A stretch of 64,000 nt of DNA from positions 11,333,008 through 11,397,007 of the forward strand of contig CM046350.1 in the NCBI GenBank assembly GCA_025403435.1, in the 5' to 3' direction. This document shows, piece by piece, positions 12,201 through 24,752 of the stretch (the stretch's first letter is position 1; each line of letters opens with the position of its first letter). The notes below the pieces were generated by a model. It saw nothing but the letters and a program-made list of their open reading frames with translations, was not told the DNA's origin and made no database searches. A program made the translations under genes and the position numbers. This DNA comes from Artocarpus heterophyllus. Lineage: Eukaryota > Streptophyta > Magnoliopsida > Rosales > Moraceae.

Positions 12201-12991
12201 TTATCTCAGCCGGAAATACCTGCAAGCAGGCATTGAATCAGAAAAAACCCACATGGCTAAATGCTTGCCCTAATCGTGTCTTTAATTATTGGTTCTAATC
12301 TAAGTAACTCTACATCTATAATTGTGGTTGAATCGAGTAACACTATTCACATATCCGTAGTTGAAAACTTCAAAATAAATGCAACCTCCTAAGATGAAAA
12401 ATCGCATTAACAGTAAATCTGAAAATAAAAATAATAATAACATCTGAAACGAATAACAAATGGAAGACTCACCGACAAGCCACAACCACAAAGACTGAGC
12501 ATAGTGACACTCTTCCAATGATCGCCGCAAGCCGACACACCATCGGCAACACCGGGCATTAGCGAAGCGAAATCCAAGCGCAACAATCGCGCCAAAACCC
12601 CAGTGCCATCGTTCTGCTGACCCGAACCAGCCGTCTTGTTCAAGGTCACCGCCCTCAACGGTTCTCTCCTCTTCACCACCTTCATCTCCACACCCACATT
12701 CCCTTCCTCCTCATCGCTCGTCAACTCGACGACCACCGTGTCCTGCGGCATCGGCAGCGCCACCATGAGCTGCGACTGGAGCCTCAGCGCGGTCTGATCC
12801 TCATCGTCGCCGGCCGACCAATCCAGATCGATCTGAAATCCCAATTCCTGATCTTGCGTCAGTATCGACGAAGAAGAAGAATTAGAAGACGACGATATAC
12901 GCCCGGGATTCTCCGCCGGCTCATCGGGGCCGTAGTTCAGCGTGAGATGGAAGACCTCCGAGGGCCTCTTCCATCCCAACCCCCACGACAT
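6243..12991 (-). CDS. pPLA-I: Patatin-like phospholipase A, pPLA-I type (18 exons)
   Basis: A lipid acyl hydrolase of the patatin family, releasing fatty acids from membrane phospho- and galactolipids. Exons as I read them: 12991-12473, 12219-12072, 11951-11873, 11764-11611, 11519-11310, 11216-10971, 10885-10723, 10641-10381, 10226-10105, 9838-9677, 9505-9313, 9172-9036, 8730-8592, 8425-8219, 8119-7648, 7554-7338, 7237-7148, 6686-6243. They join in frame to 1320 residues, close to the roughly 1300 of Arabidopsis pPLA-I. The start MSWGLGWKRPSEVFHLTL fits the family. Leucine-rich repeats span about 174-300 and ARM-like helices about 301-505. The patatin domain follows: oxyanion loop DGGGMKG from 532, nucleophile GTSTG with Ser567, and DGA with Asp759 completing the dyad. 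The acidic C-terminal region (GEEEAEDEETE) is followed by LRYSCHLPTIQ and TAG. The 10970-10886 intron uses a GC donor, and the 8218-8120 intron is a multiple of three. Some splice sites are inferred from reading frame and family knowledge. Confidence 0.93.
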
Positions 12992-14946
12992 TGTGAGTGA
13001 ATAGGAATTAGGGTTACGATTCTGCGATTATCCGATCGAGAGAACCTATATTGACAAGAGAGGCATTTGTCCACGGCGCGAGAACGATCGTCTCCGTGCT
13101 CGAGTGAGAGAGATTTTCAGGGACTCAACAGAAGGACAGGAATGAGGAACTAGGGCTTTGGTTTGGGAAAGAAGAAGGTTGAGATTAATGGCGGAGAAGA
13201 AGAGCTTGGAGTCTCTTCAGAAGACAAATGTGAAGCTGCAAACACTCACAAACATATTTACATTTTTCAGTGTTTCTCGCTTCGCCGGGGTTTTGTAGTT
13301 ATTTTGCCTCGACTCTTGAGTTCTAAAGACGGCGTCGTTTTTGTACCCTGATGCACGCTTGATATTTCCGTCAGCCTATAATTTATCCAATTTATTTTGG
13401 AGCACTAATTGGGAAAAAGGTCTTGCTTCACAAATAAATTATGTCATTCCTAAAAATCAGGTAAATTTATTAATCCATATATCTTTCGAATCATTAACTC
13501 TTGTATCATAAATTAATACTGATCTAAACTCTTATGGCATGTTTGGTTCGAGTATTTGAATAAAGTATTTGAACGAAGATTTAAATTTTTGTGAGAAAAA
13601 ATACTGTAGCAAAATGATTCGAACCGTGATTTGAGTATCGAAACAAACGGACCCATTTGTAGCAAAATGGGAAGTTTAGTCCATTTGTAGCAAAATGTTT
13701 GGCGGTTAGGAAGGATCAACGCAAGGTGGTTTTAAAGACGATATTGAGTCGGATGCTATTAACATGGTTCAATCAGTTTGTTCTCCGACTTCAAGAGCTC
13801 AGAAGTCAGAAAAAGCTATTTCTCAGGCAAATAGTGGCTCTGTTTGCTACTTTTGCTTGTAAAGGAAATATCGTAGCTCTCTGTTTACTAATTATGTATG
13901 TTTTAATTCCATAGATTGTATTTGAATAGGTGTTTTGCTAAAATTTATTGGCACTTATGTACTCTCTAATTTGAATGTTGATTAATATAATCCATTTTCC
14001 CTAAAAAAAAAAAGAAATTACAATCTCTCATGTCCCACCTCTTATAAGAGGGAAAAAACGAGTTAACATTAAATAATTTAACTTTCAATGGTAACACCTC
14101 TTATGAGAAGAAATTTTTTTTCATCAAATTAATTAATTTTATATGTAATAGTATAACGTAATGATAATTCCACATCATGGTAACACCTCTTACAAGTAAG
14201 AAAAAAGTAATCAAATAAATTAATTTTATATAGTAATAGGATGACATAATGGAATTTTTTTTAAAAAAAAGTTCTACATAGCTATAATTCTATACCTAAC
14301 TTTTTTTTTTAAAGACCACACCTAACTCTTCATTTATACTCATTTTTTTTTAAAAAAAAAAGATAATCATTTTATGTAATCTATGAATTTTAGTTTAACA
14401 CGCCAACCACCATTTTTTTATTAACAGGAACGGCATATATCTTCCATATTCTGATCACATATGCCCAATATTAAGAAACTAATTGCTGCATATTAAGGAC
14501 AGTTTGACAGACAATTCTTATACAGTTTATTAGGCAAACAAATTCCCTACTAGAGAAGCTAATTTGTTTGCTTGGGCATAAAATATGATTTCATAAATAA
14601 ATAAATATAAATGCTTTTATATATTGTTTTTTGCTTTCATTTTTAAGCCTTTGGTGATACATACACAGCATAAGCTTGTGGATGCATATTGGCCCGGCCA
14701 AGAAAAATATTTAATTACTAGTCTTTGTAAATTCTAGTTACCTATAGAAATCGTCAATGCTGCACATTTTTGACTATTTATTGGGGGAAATGAAGAAAAG
14801 AAAAGGAACAAATGGCTTCCAAAGTCAACAGCGTTAATGGGAAGAGCGAGTCAATTCCTTGCCTGGTTTTGCCTTGACAATATGGCCATAGAGAGATTCA
14901 CACCTTCTAGACTCTAGTATCATATTATAAGACAAAGATGTGTAGA
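12992..14946. other. pPLA-I upstream region and AT-rich spacer
   Basis: The first 200-250 bases above the pPLA-I ATG are GC-richer and probably hold its 5' UTR and core promoter on the minus strand; I could not place a convincing TATA box. Beyond about 13400 the DNA is AT-rich, with a likely miniature inverted-repeat element at 13535-13655 and poly-A/T runs near 14000-14370. No gene is seen. Confidence 0.5.
13535..13655. mobile_element. Possible MITE with imperfect inverted ends
   Basis: The left end reads GGCATGTTTGGTTCGAGTAT. The reverse complement of the right end contains CCGTTTGTTTCGATACTC. Both share GTTTG-TTCGA with a following TA. Length is about 120 bp. No clear target-site copy was identified, so the element and its superfamily are uncertain. 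Confidence 0.4.
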
Positions 14947-17066
14947 TGGGACACACGTTATTTTCTTAACTAGTATTATGGTAATTAAATTAATTATTGG
15001 TGTATCAATTAAAATTTGTTTTATTTCACAATATTTATTTGTACCCATTTTTTAATTTTCTATACATATTTAGTACATTTACCAAAATACCCTTGAAATT
15101 TTTAATAAATTATGAAAATACTATTTGGCATTAAATGTGCTAAAAGTCTCTAGAGGAGACACATTACACCGACTCTTACCATCCTTATCTCCCTCTCAAT
15201 TATTCTCCTATTTCTTTCTCACGTTTCTTTTATCTTTCCTGCTCATCTTTTCTTCTTCTTCCTCTACATCTCTTTCCTTTTCTTTCCATTTTCCAGATGA
15301 ACAAATAAGAAAGACCAAAGAAAACTCAAGTTAATCTATCACAATAATCCACAAACAAATCACTCACAAACTCAAGAATCTTGGTGGCTTAAACGTTTTC
15401 AAGATCAAACCATGGATTTAAGCTAAGTTTTGAGGTTAGAATTCTAAAACTTTTAATCTTGGTTCTAAGTTGAATTTTAGTATGAAAATCATGATTTAAG
15501 TATGGAAATTCAAAGAAGTTTGTTTATGCATATCTTAGCATGTTTTCAAAATGTCTTAGATGAGTTTTCCACATTGGGACGAATTGGGTAAAACTCAGTT
15601 TTGGTGGGACACGGTCGACCGCGTATAGTATAGTGTTGTCGACCGCACTGAGCAAAATGGGTAGGCTGAACATCGACAAGCCAAACTGTTGTGTTCGACA
15701 GGCTGATGGCTGAATAGTACTGGCAGGCCAAACTTTGAGACTGACAGGAGGTCCAAAAATAGCAGTTTTGATAGGTAGGTCGAAAACAGTGATCGGTATG
15801 CCTATCGGGCAGTTCAAACTCGCCTATTTTTCATCATTTTGTGTTACCAGATGTTCCAAGGATTTTATATTAATGATTATGACACACTAATAAGAATCGA
15901 TGGTTAACCGATATTGTTATGGATTAGGAATTTAGTTAAAGTATGACTATTTTATACATCGTAGGATGACGGAGTACTTGGAGCTTATATTGTGAGCTTG
16001 AATTATTGGCGTGGTATTCGCCAAGAGATAAGGAATCTATTATTCATCTTTTATGAGGTTTTTATGGAATTAAAATTGGTTGTTTTATTGCAAGATATAT
16101 ATATATGTTGAACTGATATAATATAAGTATCACATATGAGACAATGATATGAACTCTTCCTGTATTGTACAATTGAGAAGCATGGTTAGGAATATTAACT
16201 CTATAAAAAAAATGAATGATTATAAAGGAATGGTAAGACGTGAAGAGAGCGGCGGTTACGTCTTTGGACGCGAATACCCTAAAAGATAAAATAGGGGAGG
16301 TAATGACGCTGTCTTGGGTCGAAAGTCCCAGAATGCACTGTACAGGAATCGACTCGGTGAAGATCCGGGATTTGATATCCTGGAACACCCTTGGAATGTT
16401 TGGAGGGTGGTTAAGCGTGCCTATTTGGGTTTCGATGAGTTGAGTGAAATGACGTTCTATTGCACAGTGAATATAAATGAGCATAATTGAATTCTGGATA
16501 AATATGTATATATATATATATATGTATGTATGAAACTTTGTAACAATGATCATAAAATATCCACCGGAATTGAACATGATAATATTGATGAATAATGATT
16601 ATGAACTAACCATGCAGGTTTTAATATGGTAATAGTAAAAACCTAAAGGTGAGTAATGTTTCCCCTATTGAGCATGCTGTCACTCATTCTCCTATATTTT
16701 CATTTTTTCAGGACTCATAAAGTGTGAGGTGGTGATAAGAAACATACTTGAGGAAGCTATGTAGCTGAATAGCTTTGGAATTGCTTCGTTTGTTAATAAT
16801 ATTCTTCGTGATAATGTAAGCATCGTAGTTACTTTCTGTGACTGTATTAAAGTGTGATGAGGGTTGGAATGATGATGATAACAATTTTATATTATTAATT
16901 TTAAATGTGCTACATTAAACTGTGATTTATTTGTTGTTTATATTTTTACTTTTACTTAAGAGTATTTAAAAAAGTCCCGGACAAATTTCTTTTGATGTTT
17001 TATTTTTAATTTTTGAACTGTATTTAATTTATTTAAAACTGTTAACCCCCACTTAAGGGTGTTACA
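14947..17066 (+). repeat. Old solo LTR, same family as the LOG-element LTRs
   Basis: It starts TGGGACACACGTTATT and ends AAGGGTGTTACA. Throughout, it aligns by eye with the LTRs at 25337, 31418 and 36825, including the conserved stretches GAAAGTCCCAGAA and AACCATGCAGGTTTTAAT. It is 2120 bp because it holds a 530 bp GT-AG segment at 15435-15964. It is clearly more diverged than the other copies. Flanking pentamers GTAGA and GTCGT do not match well, in keeping with age. No internal domain is attached on either side, so it is a solo LTR. Confidence 0.8.
15435..15964 (+). other. Intron-like segment inside the old solo LTR
   Basis: Begins GAG|GTTAGAATTC and ends ATCGTAG|GATGACGGAG. The flanking bases match the exact intronless junction in the LTRs at 25881/25882 and 31961/31962. 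It contains a decayed array of GGCAGGCC-like motifs at about 15600-15800, related to the fresh array in the LTR at 58925. Confidence 0.65.
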
Positions 17067-18130
17067 GTCGTTTCTGTTTTTCATGCGTCTAAACTGTTGG
17101 CATCTCTAGAGGGACACCACTCTTTCCACTAATATTTATAATAATGATATTTAAAGGGTGTTTGGTTAGTCGGCTGAACTCTCGACAGCTACAATAAAAA
17201 ACAAAAAGTCGTTAGAATGTCAACCTCTTGCATACTATAGTTTTTAAGCCAAAATTTTTAGTTCCAACAGGTTTGACAAATATTCTATTAATCAAATGAC
17301 ATCAATAGACGAAAAAAAAAGGTACGGATTTAAAAGCATTCAACACAATCATTCTCCTATTTACATTCCCACCGAAATGCCCCAATTCCCCACCATAGGA
17401 CGTGATAGAGAATTGCAAGTCATACCTTGAGCTCTCTTGGGGAGTTGGGACATTAAATTGCTCTAGTTATTGCAAATATTTATACCACAAGCAAGATTGA
17501 AATGTCTACGTAGTAGTAAAAATATGAAAGCTGTATCCTGGCTTCACAGTGACTTGAATATAAGAGTATGAAATCGCTAATCTGTTATCAATAATTGATG
17601 TGCGAGCAATAGTAATACGTAGGGGAAATCAAAAAGAATCAATTTGAAATTTCAATAACAAAGACTCGGTCATGTTTTTCTAAAGACAAGTGGATGGATG
17701 GTCTGGCGACGGCGGCTAGAATATTTGAGGTCATAAGGTGCTGTTTTTGGTATAAAACCATTCAAAATAGCACAGAGGGTGCATTGACTACTCAGACCAG
17801 ACCAAAAATTACCTGCAAAGTCAAATGCCAAAATATGATGAGTAGGGTCTCAAGAGATAAGTGAAGATTCATATTTGCATCTCTATGGACCATATTTTAC
17901 TTGGAAACATAAAAAGCTACAAGAAGCAAGGGTTCCCTTGGAAATCAAATCATGAAAACCTCTCTTGAATCTTTTTTCACACCATCATCATCAAATACAA
18001 ACTCAACCTCATTTCTTGCTAGCTCAAACAGTCCCGCTTTCCACGCCCTTAATGGTGGGATGAAATGATGTTGGTTAGATTTTTTATTTTACACCGATTA
18101 AAGGCAAGTGATTAAACCGTAAGATCAGAC
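17067..18130. other. Spacer without recognised gene
   Basis: AT-rich. The stretch starting near 17157 (GGGTGTTTGGTTAG) resembles the end of a common plant MITE, but I could not pair it with a second end. No coding region is supported. Confidence 0.4.
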
Positions 18131-18489
18131 CTGCCAAATGCAGAAGAAGCGAGTTTGTACTGGTTGGAAAGACTGGCGGAGAACACTCCAACATTGTCGG
18201 TGCAGAGGACTAAAGGATGATTCGCCTTGCTGAGATCAGCTGCACCATTAAAAATACAGATTTACAGAAGAAATATTGAAGAATGTATGTAGCAGAAAAT
18301 AGATATGCTTCAACTAGTAGACAAAATATTTTAGAAGGCTTCTTTAGGAAATGAAAAGAAAAAGGACTAATGATATTATTCCCGAACTATCTTTTAAGTT
18401 AAGTAGAAGCAGAAGACCCAACAAAAATGGTGAACATCTAGTCAAGAAATTGTATTAGTCCTCATGTTGGATGTCGGACAAATCTCAAC
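18131..18489 (-). pseudogene. Fragment of an adenosine-deaminase-like (MAPDA) gene
   Basis: Two neighbouring minus-strand exons match the C-terminal half of plant adenosine/AMP deaminase-like proteins, which deaminate N6-methyl-AMP. The first, about 18489-18424, follows a good CAG acceptor and reads VEICPTSNMRTNTIS, a stop, then LDVHHF. The second, 18239-18131, is flanked by CAG and GT and reads ADLSKANHPLVLCTD then NVGVFSASLSNQYKLASSAF, with the conserved metal-binding Asp context LCTD. The in-frame TGA at 18444-18442 replaces an expected Ser codon, and the donor after HHF is lost. A degraded trace of the preceding exon may lie at 18697-18653. No N-terminal or final exons were found. This is a non-functional remnant. 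Confidence 0.75.
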
Positions 18490-20683
18490 CTGAAAGGATG
18501 AGATTAGCAAACCAAAACATTAGAAATAATAAATGGAAAACTGAAACTAGATATTGAGGTAACAATCTCCGAAATCCTTTTCATAAAGAGCAACATGAAA
18601 ATAAGGCAATTGAATATGTGAAGTGTTCCATCCTAGACAGGTTAGCTAGAAAGAATTGCTTAGACTCCTCTTGATTGCACAGATTGGATGAAATCAAGTA
18701 GTTAAACAGGCCTCCTTCGATGCTATACATCTCACCACTCTATCATCTCCAAGAATGAGGTGAACTTCGAATTTTGAAGACTATAAGATAATAATACATC
18801 AGTACTTCCATCTACTCCTTGGTATCCACTTAATCCAAGTCCTTAGAATTAGGAACTTCATTTTTAACACGTTGTTGCAATAGTATAGCCCAAAAAGAAA
18901 AAAAGCACAGAACAGTTTATGATGATAAAATAATCATCAAAAGAAGGATTAATCTCACAAATGTCTACCCGGTATATTAAACGATTTTAGTTTCTTCAAT
19001 TCTTCTTCTTCAAAGCAGCAAGCATGGCCATTCCTCTGGGGTAAAAAGTCTAGCATTGATCGTATCTCTGTTGATTAGGCACCTATAAGGACGTTATAAT
19101 GAATATTTCTTCATCAGTTTTTTCTTCCCAGGTTAAATAGGACGACGCCATTTTGATTACTTTTTGCGACAACATTATTATTATTTGCGACAACAACAAA
19201 CTCGAGAGCTCCTTTTCCCCAATTTTCTTCGGCGAATTCTTCTTCTTCTGCAATTTCTCTTTGTTTTCTCTGCCTTATTCTGCCTCAAATCTCTCTTAAA
19301 CTTCTAGAAATTCATAGATTCATGAGTTTTGTATTGTAAAAACTCATATTATCAAACAATAATCATAAAAATCTTCCTAAATTAGAAAATCCTCAAACTT
19401 TTTCCCAACTGAGTTTTGGAGCTTTTGATTGTTTTCTGGCCATCCACTGTTAAAGTTTTTGTTGTCATCCTTATTTTCTAACCCCGTTCTTAATGGGTTT
19501 TAAAATATGTAAGTTTTTAATTTTTTGGAATTTTGAAAAGTTGTGAATATGTTAGTTGGAATGTGAATTGTTATTGAATTATGAATTGTGATTGTGATTT
19601 TGTTGGAATGGTGTGATATAGGATAATTTTAATGTGGATTGTTGTAGAATTGAATTTTGGGATTGTTGTAGAATTAGATTTTTGGGATTGTAAAATTGTG
19701 ATATTTGATATTTGGATTTTTTGGATTGTGATTGTTGTTTAAGTTAATATAGTATAAAATTATTTTTAATGCATTATAGTAATTAAAAAATTGAAAGAAT
19801 AAAATATCAAAGTTATTAATAATAATAAATTATAAAAATTAAAAAATTGTATTTTTAATTACAAATTAAAAAATAAAAATAAGAAAATAAAAATTCTTAA
19901 TTAACAATTAATGAACTAATTAATTAATTAAGTGTAAAGTAAAATAATATACTAAATCGTTATTATAAATTAGTGAACAATATCATAGTTTAATAATTAT
20001 AATATTATTGTTAAGGATTAATTAATTACTATATTTTTTTAATTAATTGATTTGAAAGAATAAATTGAATTTAAAATTATATGTCATTACAAATGGATGA
20101 ATAATTATGATAGCAATAATGTTTATTAAAATTATAATTTCATTTTTAAAAACAATAAAAATATCATAAAATTTGATAAAATTGCATCGTCACGAAAAGA
20201 CTTAGGTTAACCCCCCATCACAGCAGACTTTTGTAAGTACTTTAGTTTTTCAATACTATCTTCTCTTATTCAAATTACTCTGTGTATTTATAATATATGT
20301 AAAATGCTATTTGTGTAGAATACAATGGAACAAGAGAGACAAATTCAGATAACATAGTCTTATTCCTCTTCAACGGCACCTGTGCTTAATGAGTAGGGAA
20401 TTTTGAAGCATGTCCTAGGTAGACTTAGAGGACATAGGACGGGACTAGGCCCTACACTCCCGCATAGGATTTACTTTCTCATGGGCGGTGCTATAGCTCC
20501 TGGCTGGACAGAACATCTTCGACGCCTATTGACCCGCATCTGGAAGATTTTCTACGGAGATCAGCCGAGTACAACATGACTATGTACCAAAGCTACATGG
20601 TGTTGATAGAGTTGGTGGGCTAGTTGGTACCTAGAGCCCAACTCTTGCCAGTGATGACTCCTCCAACTTTTATTCGACCAAGT
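18490..20683. other. Spacer and left part of a CACTA remnant
   Basis: 18490-19130 is spacer. From about 19160, motifs TTTTTGCGACAAC recur that resemble the subterminal repeats of the CACTA element whose right end lies at 43607. 19740-20180 is extremely AT-rich. 20330-20683 holds a coding-like remnant described under the CACTA entry. Confidence 0.4.
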
Positions 20684-23600
20684 TGTAATGACCGGGGAAA
20701 TGTCATCAATAAAACCTAATATTTAATTGGGTTTAATTAATGAATTTATTCTTAAAATGTAAAATTTTGTAAAAATAGTAATTTTTGTGAAAATTATAAT
20801 AAAATATGAATAAGCGGTATTGATTGCAAATTTAATGGCATATGTAATGCAATGGTGGATATTGTAAAATACAAATTTTATGAGTTTGATAACTCAGAGA
20901 TTTGTGCATAATATTCATAAATGAATTTCATGTCACAATTAATTGTTAAATTGTGATATAAACGAATGGATGATTAGAATGTAAATAGGACATAGAGGTT
21001 GTCCTAACCATAATCGGGGGTAGAAAGGAGGCCAGAGCAGTATAAGAATACTGCTAAATGAAAACACAAATATGAAAAATGTCATGATTAGCCTCCAAAA
21101 GTGAACGAAAAGTAAGTTAAATATTTTTATACAGTCTAAGGATAGAAAGTACACTAAATTGATCACGGCAGTATAGGAAAAATACTGTGTGGTGAAAAAT
21201 TACATAGTATAAATGTTTAATTCCATAAAGTGGACATTTGTTTGAATTCTATTGGGCCAACAAGCCATGCAATGTGGCCCAATAAGATGAGGACACCTAG
21301 GGTAGTCTAATGGATGACCATGAGTCATCAAATGTGATAAGGAAGCATTTAAGGCATAGTTATCACAACTTTTCTTTTCCTTTCTTTTGCTTCAAGATCC
21401 GGCAGCCATAACCAAGCTTCCAAAAAAATTTTCTCAGCCCCCAAACTTTGCAAAAATGGCCCCAAATAAGTTTTACAAGCAAGTACAAGGATTTCCCACA
21501 AGTTTTAAGGTAAAATCCTAAACTTTTTAATGAGTTTTCAAGGGATTTTTCGTGGGTAAAGGGCAAAAATTAATTCATGGTATTTTTGCATGGAAAGGAA
21601 GCCTAGGAGGGAGTTCAAAGGAATTTTGAAGGCTATAAATCCAAAAAGTGCTATTTGGGTAAGTTTTAAAGTTCAAAGTTTTGAATTTTGTTTTGATTTT
21701 TATTTCTTAAAACCCATGCCAGTTCTTGAGCACATATTTGATGGAATTTCATGTATATGTGATGAATGGCAAGTTTAAGTTGTGAAATTTTGGTTTATAG
21801 TGCAAAATGGTAATTTTTGTAAAAAGTATTATTTTTGCAATTTTGATGCTAGACTTCGCAAAAGTGATGTTTGAGCATGAGAATCTTTTGATTAAGGCAT
21901 AGAATGGTTTCTGCAGGGGTAGAATTGCAAGTTTGAAATAGATTTTTGTAAAAATGCCATAGGGACTAAATTGAAAGAAAAAGTTCCTTCTCGACAGATC
22001 TAAAAAATAGTCAAAAACGCCCCTGTACAGTGAGATTTTGGGAAAACTTAAAACACGAAAGTTGTAGATCTCAACAAAACTGTTAGGCAATGCATACATT
22101 TTGTTTAAAAACTCAATCGTTTGTGAGTTTTTGATTTTTCAAGAATATGTTAAAAGTAAAAAAGTGTTAAATGGCAAAAATGTCATTTTTCAAAATGATT
22201 TAAGGTATGGTACCTTAAGTAAAAATGATCCTTGAGAAAAATAGGAAATTTTGATGCAAAGAAGTAAATTTTAGTCCCGGGATAAAATCGTCAAAATTTT
22301 CAGTTCAAGGACTAAACCGTAAAGTTTTATGAAAATGGGGCATAATTGAGAAATAAAGAGATTTGACCCACTAGGGTGTTATTTTGAAATTAGTATGTGG
22401 TTATTTTCATAAGAATAATGAAATCGAGCTCGAGTAGGTTAGTGGACCCACGAAGGGCAAAATCGTCATTTTTGTCCAAATAACCCGAACCGCTTTGAAA
22501 TGTTTCCAATGGGATAAGAAAATGACTAAAAAGGTTCTCTCCCTTCGTTAGAAATGATAGGATAAAGTTAGATAGAAATAAGAAAAAACAGTAGTTTTTA
22601 GAGTTGTACATAGTAATGCAACTCAATTTATTAACTAACGGATGTTTCGTATCGAAACATAGTGAAATTTGGTTAATGACTTTGTAATTGGCCAACAGGA
22701 TCCTAGGAGTCTAGGAGAAAGAAAATCGAGATTAAGTTGCTTGACATTCGTATCAAGTAAGTACCCTTTCCACCTACAGTATGAAATGTAGGTTTAGAAA
22801 GAAATGTATGTATATGTATACCTGTGCGTATAATTAAGTGTAAACTTGTATGTTTGCCATGATATGAATACCTAGGGGTATAGTCATGTATGAATAATTG
22901 TGAGCATATTAATATGTACCAGTGTGTATAAGATGTTATGTACCTGTGTGTACAATAATGAAAATGAGCATGTGTATCATGATTTCATACCTGTGTGTAC
23001 AATGATAAATACTTGAGTATGTAAAAAGTAGGTATATGTGTGTATATTTTATGTTAAGTGCCTATGAGTACATTATGCTATATATCTATGCGTATATTAA
23101 TGTGTACCAGTGTGTATATAAAGTAAGTACCTGTGTGTATTATGCTATGCAAGAGAATTTATGTTTTATGGATAATATGTGATTATCACTTCATACATGG
23201 TACGTCAACCATAATAAATGGACTGGTAAATGTATCACCAGAAATTAAGAAAAATGTCGTATCGACTCTTAACTCAATGGGAGTTTAAAGGATATGTTAC
23301 GGTCACGGTGTTACGTAGACCTAAATGAAATTGCGCAATGGTACGAACACTTGGGCCCTAGTAAAGATAAGAAATGATGAGGATAAAGAAAGTTTATAAG
23401 AAAGTATAATTGATTCATGCATTCATGTGAATATCCATGTGGGATTTATGGGACTTACTAGGCGTTAGCTCATTAAGTATTTCATGCTGTAGGTATTCCG
23501 ACGAGAAGGTCAAAATAAGTTCAAATGGTGAGTTGGCGGAGGGGTGGATGGTGTGCAGATTGGGTATGGAGTCCGCTACTATAATGTTTTCTGTTGTGTA

Positions 23601-23817
23601 TGTTTAAAGTTATTTTGAAATGCAATGTTCAAAAGAAAGATGTTGTAAAAGTAAAAGTATTAGTTATGTAAATATAAGTATATGAAAGTATTTTGAGAAT
23701 TACCAAAGTTAATGTAAGCAAATTATTTATTCCTGTTTTAAAAAAAAATTCTTAAATTTTTGCCCTAAAGTAAGTAAGAAATAGTTTTATCACAGCCCGA
23801 AAAGGCGGGTTGTGATA
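20684..23817 (+). repeat. 5' LTR of the decayed gypsy element
   Basis: 3134 bp, starting TGTAATGACC and ending GGGTTGTGATA, where the final CA has become TA. A minisatellite of TACCTGTGTGTA-like units lies at about 22800-23150. A CCCG/CGGG hairpin with a six-base loop lies at 23796-23809. Confidence 0.92.
22800..23150 (+). repeat. TACCTGTGTGTA minisatellite in the 5' LTR
   Basis: About eight to ten imperfect copies of a short unit around TACCTGTGTGTA, separated by 20-40 variable bases. The same array is present in the partner LTR at about 41945-42280. Confidence 0.75.
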
Positions 23818-23819
23818 GT

Positions 23820-23831
23820 TGGTATCAGAGC
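23820..23831 (+). other. Primer-binding site (initiator Met tRNA type)
   Basis: TGGTATCAGAGC two bases after the 5' LTR. This is the common plant LTR-element primer site, complementary to the 3' end of initiator Met tRNA. Confidence 0.85.
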
Positions 23832-23971
23832 GAAAATCTTGCCATCCTACTGCACATCGTCGTCTGCTCTATTGCCATAGCTCAAGTAAGATAGTTTGAT
23901 TTTAAGTATAAGAATGTTCAGTACTACTTTATATGACACTGTTATGTTAATTACGGCAATAAATATAGTAT

Positions 23972-24752
23972 ATGGCGGAGCCGCATCATGATCATGATAT
24001 GGAAGCTAATCGAAGAGCCAGCATTGCTTTTCAAGATGTGATGCCACCGCGGTATTATGGGAACGACAGCCTATGGTGCAGACCGAATGGCTTCATGTAG
24101 TTAAAGTGATTTTTAACGCTTGTTATATGCCACCGCATCTCTTGGTTTTATTGGCCTCAGGATTGTTGATGAGGGAAGCCTTAGTATGATGGTTAAGGAT
24201 TGAACCTGACAAGCAACCACGGGATTGGTAAGGTTTTAGAGGACAAATTCTAGCTACGTTGCACCCATACCACTAGCAAACGTTATTCCAGTCTAGGTGA
24301 TTCCGATGTCATGGGCGGATGGGAGACATCGATTGTACCTACGAGTAGAATCGGTATAAGGAAGATACGTAGACGAACTAGTAGATCATTACATTCTTAA
24401 ATTTCTTCGTACTATGGTACCATTGATTCCGTCACAATTACCCTTACGGTGCATTTACGATCTGGTTTGGAGAGATCTTCCCAATGTGGTCCAACAGCAA
24501 ATGCAGTATTCGAGAAATTACCTTAGTATCCATGATTCTCTTATGGCGGCATTACATGCAGACCAGAATGTAGCCGTGCCATTAGAATATCCTCCAGTAG
24601 GTATGGATGATGATGATGATGATGATGATGGTGATGATGCTGATGATGATAATAATGATAACATTGATGAAGAGCCTGTGCCTCTAGAGCCTATAATCGC
24701 AAGTGATGATAAGTCGATTGATTCGGATATGGAGGAAGAAGAGGAATCCTAA
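23972..24752 (+). pseudogene. Gag-like coding remnant in the leader of the gypsy element
   Basis: From the ATG at 23972 the frame reads MAEPHHDHDMEANRRASIAF and VMPPRYYGNDS, then hits a TAG. Further on, shifting frame, it reads LMREALVWWLRIEPDKQPRD and WEGFRGQILATLHPYH, a pattern typical of retrotransposon gag. The piece at 24414-24752 reads IYDLVWRDLPNVVQQQM and then a long Asp run from a GAT repeat. It lies upstream of the element's main gag, so it may be an extra gag-like protein or a relic of another insertion. It is not functional. Confidence 0.45.

Noticed and set aside
13699..13914. Plus-strand 71-codon frame near the pPLA-I upstream region
   Set aside because: No start context, no family resemblance, and next to MITE-like sequence.
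22800..23150. CRISPR-like spaced short repeats
   Set aside because: Plant nuclear LTR minisatellite with variable unit and spacer length, duplicated in the partner LTR; no cas genes.
24602..24700. Asp-rich protein segment as a functional acidic domain
   Set aside because: It comes from a GAT microsatellite in a broken retroelement region.
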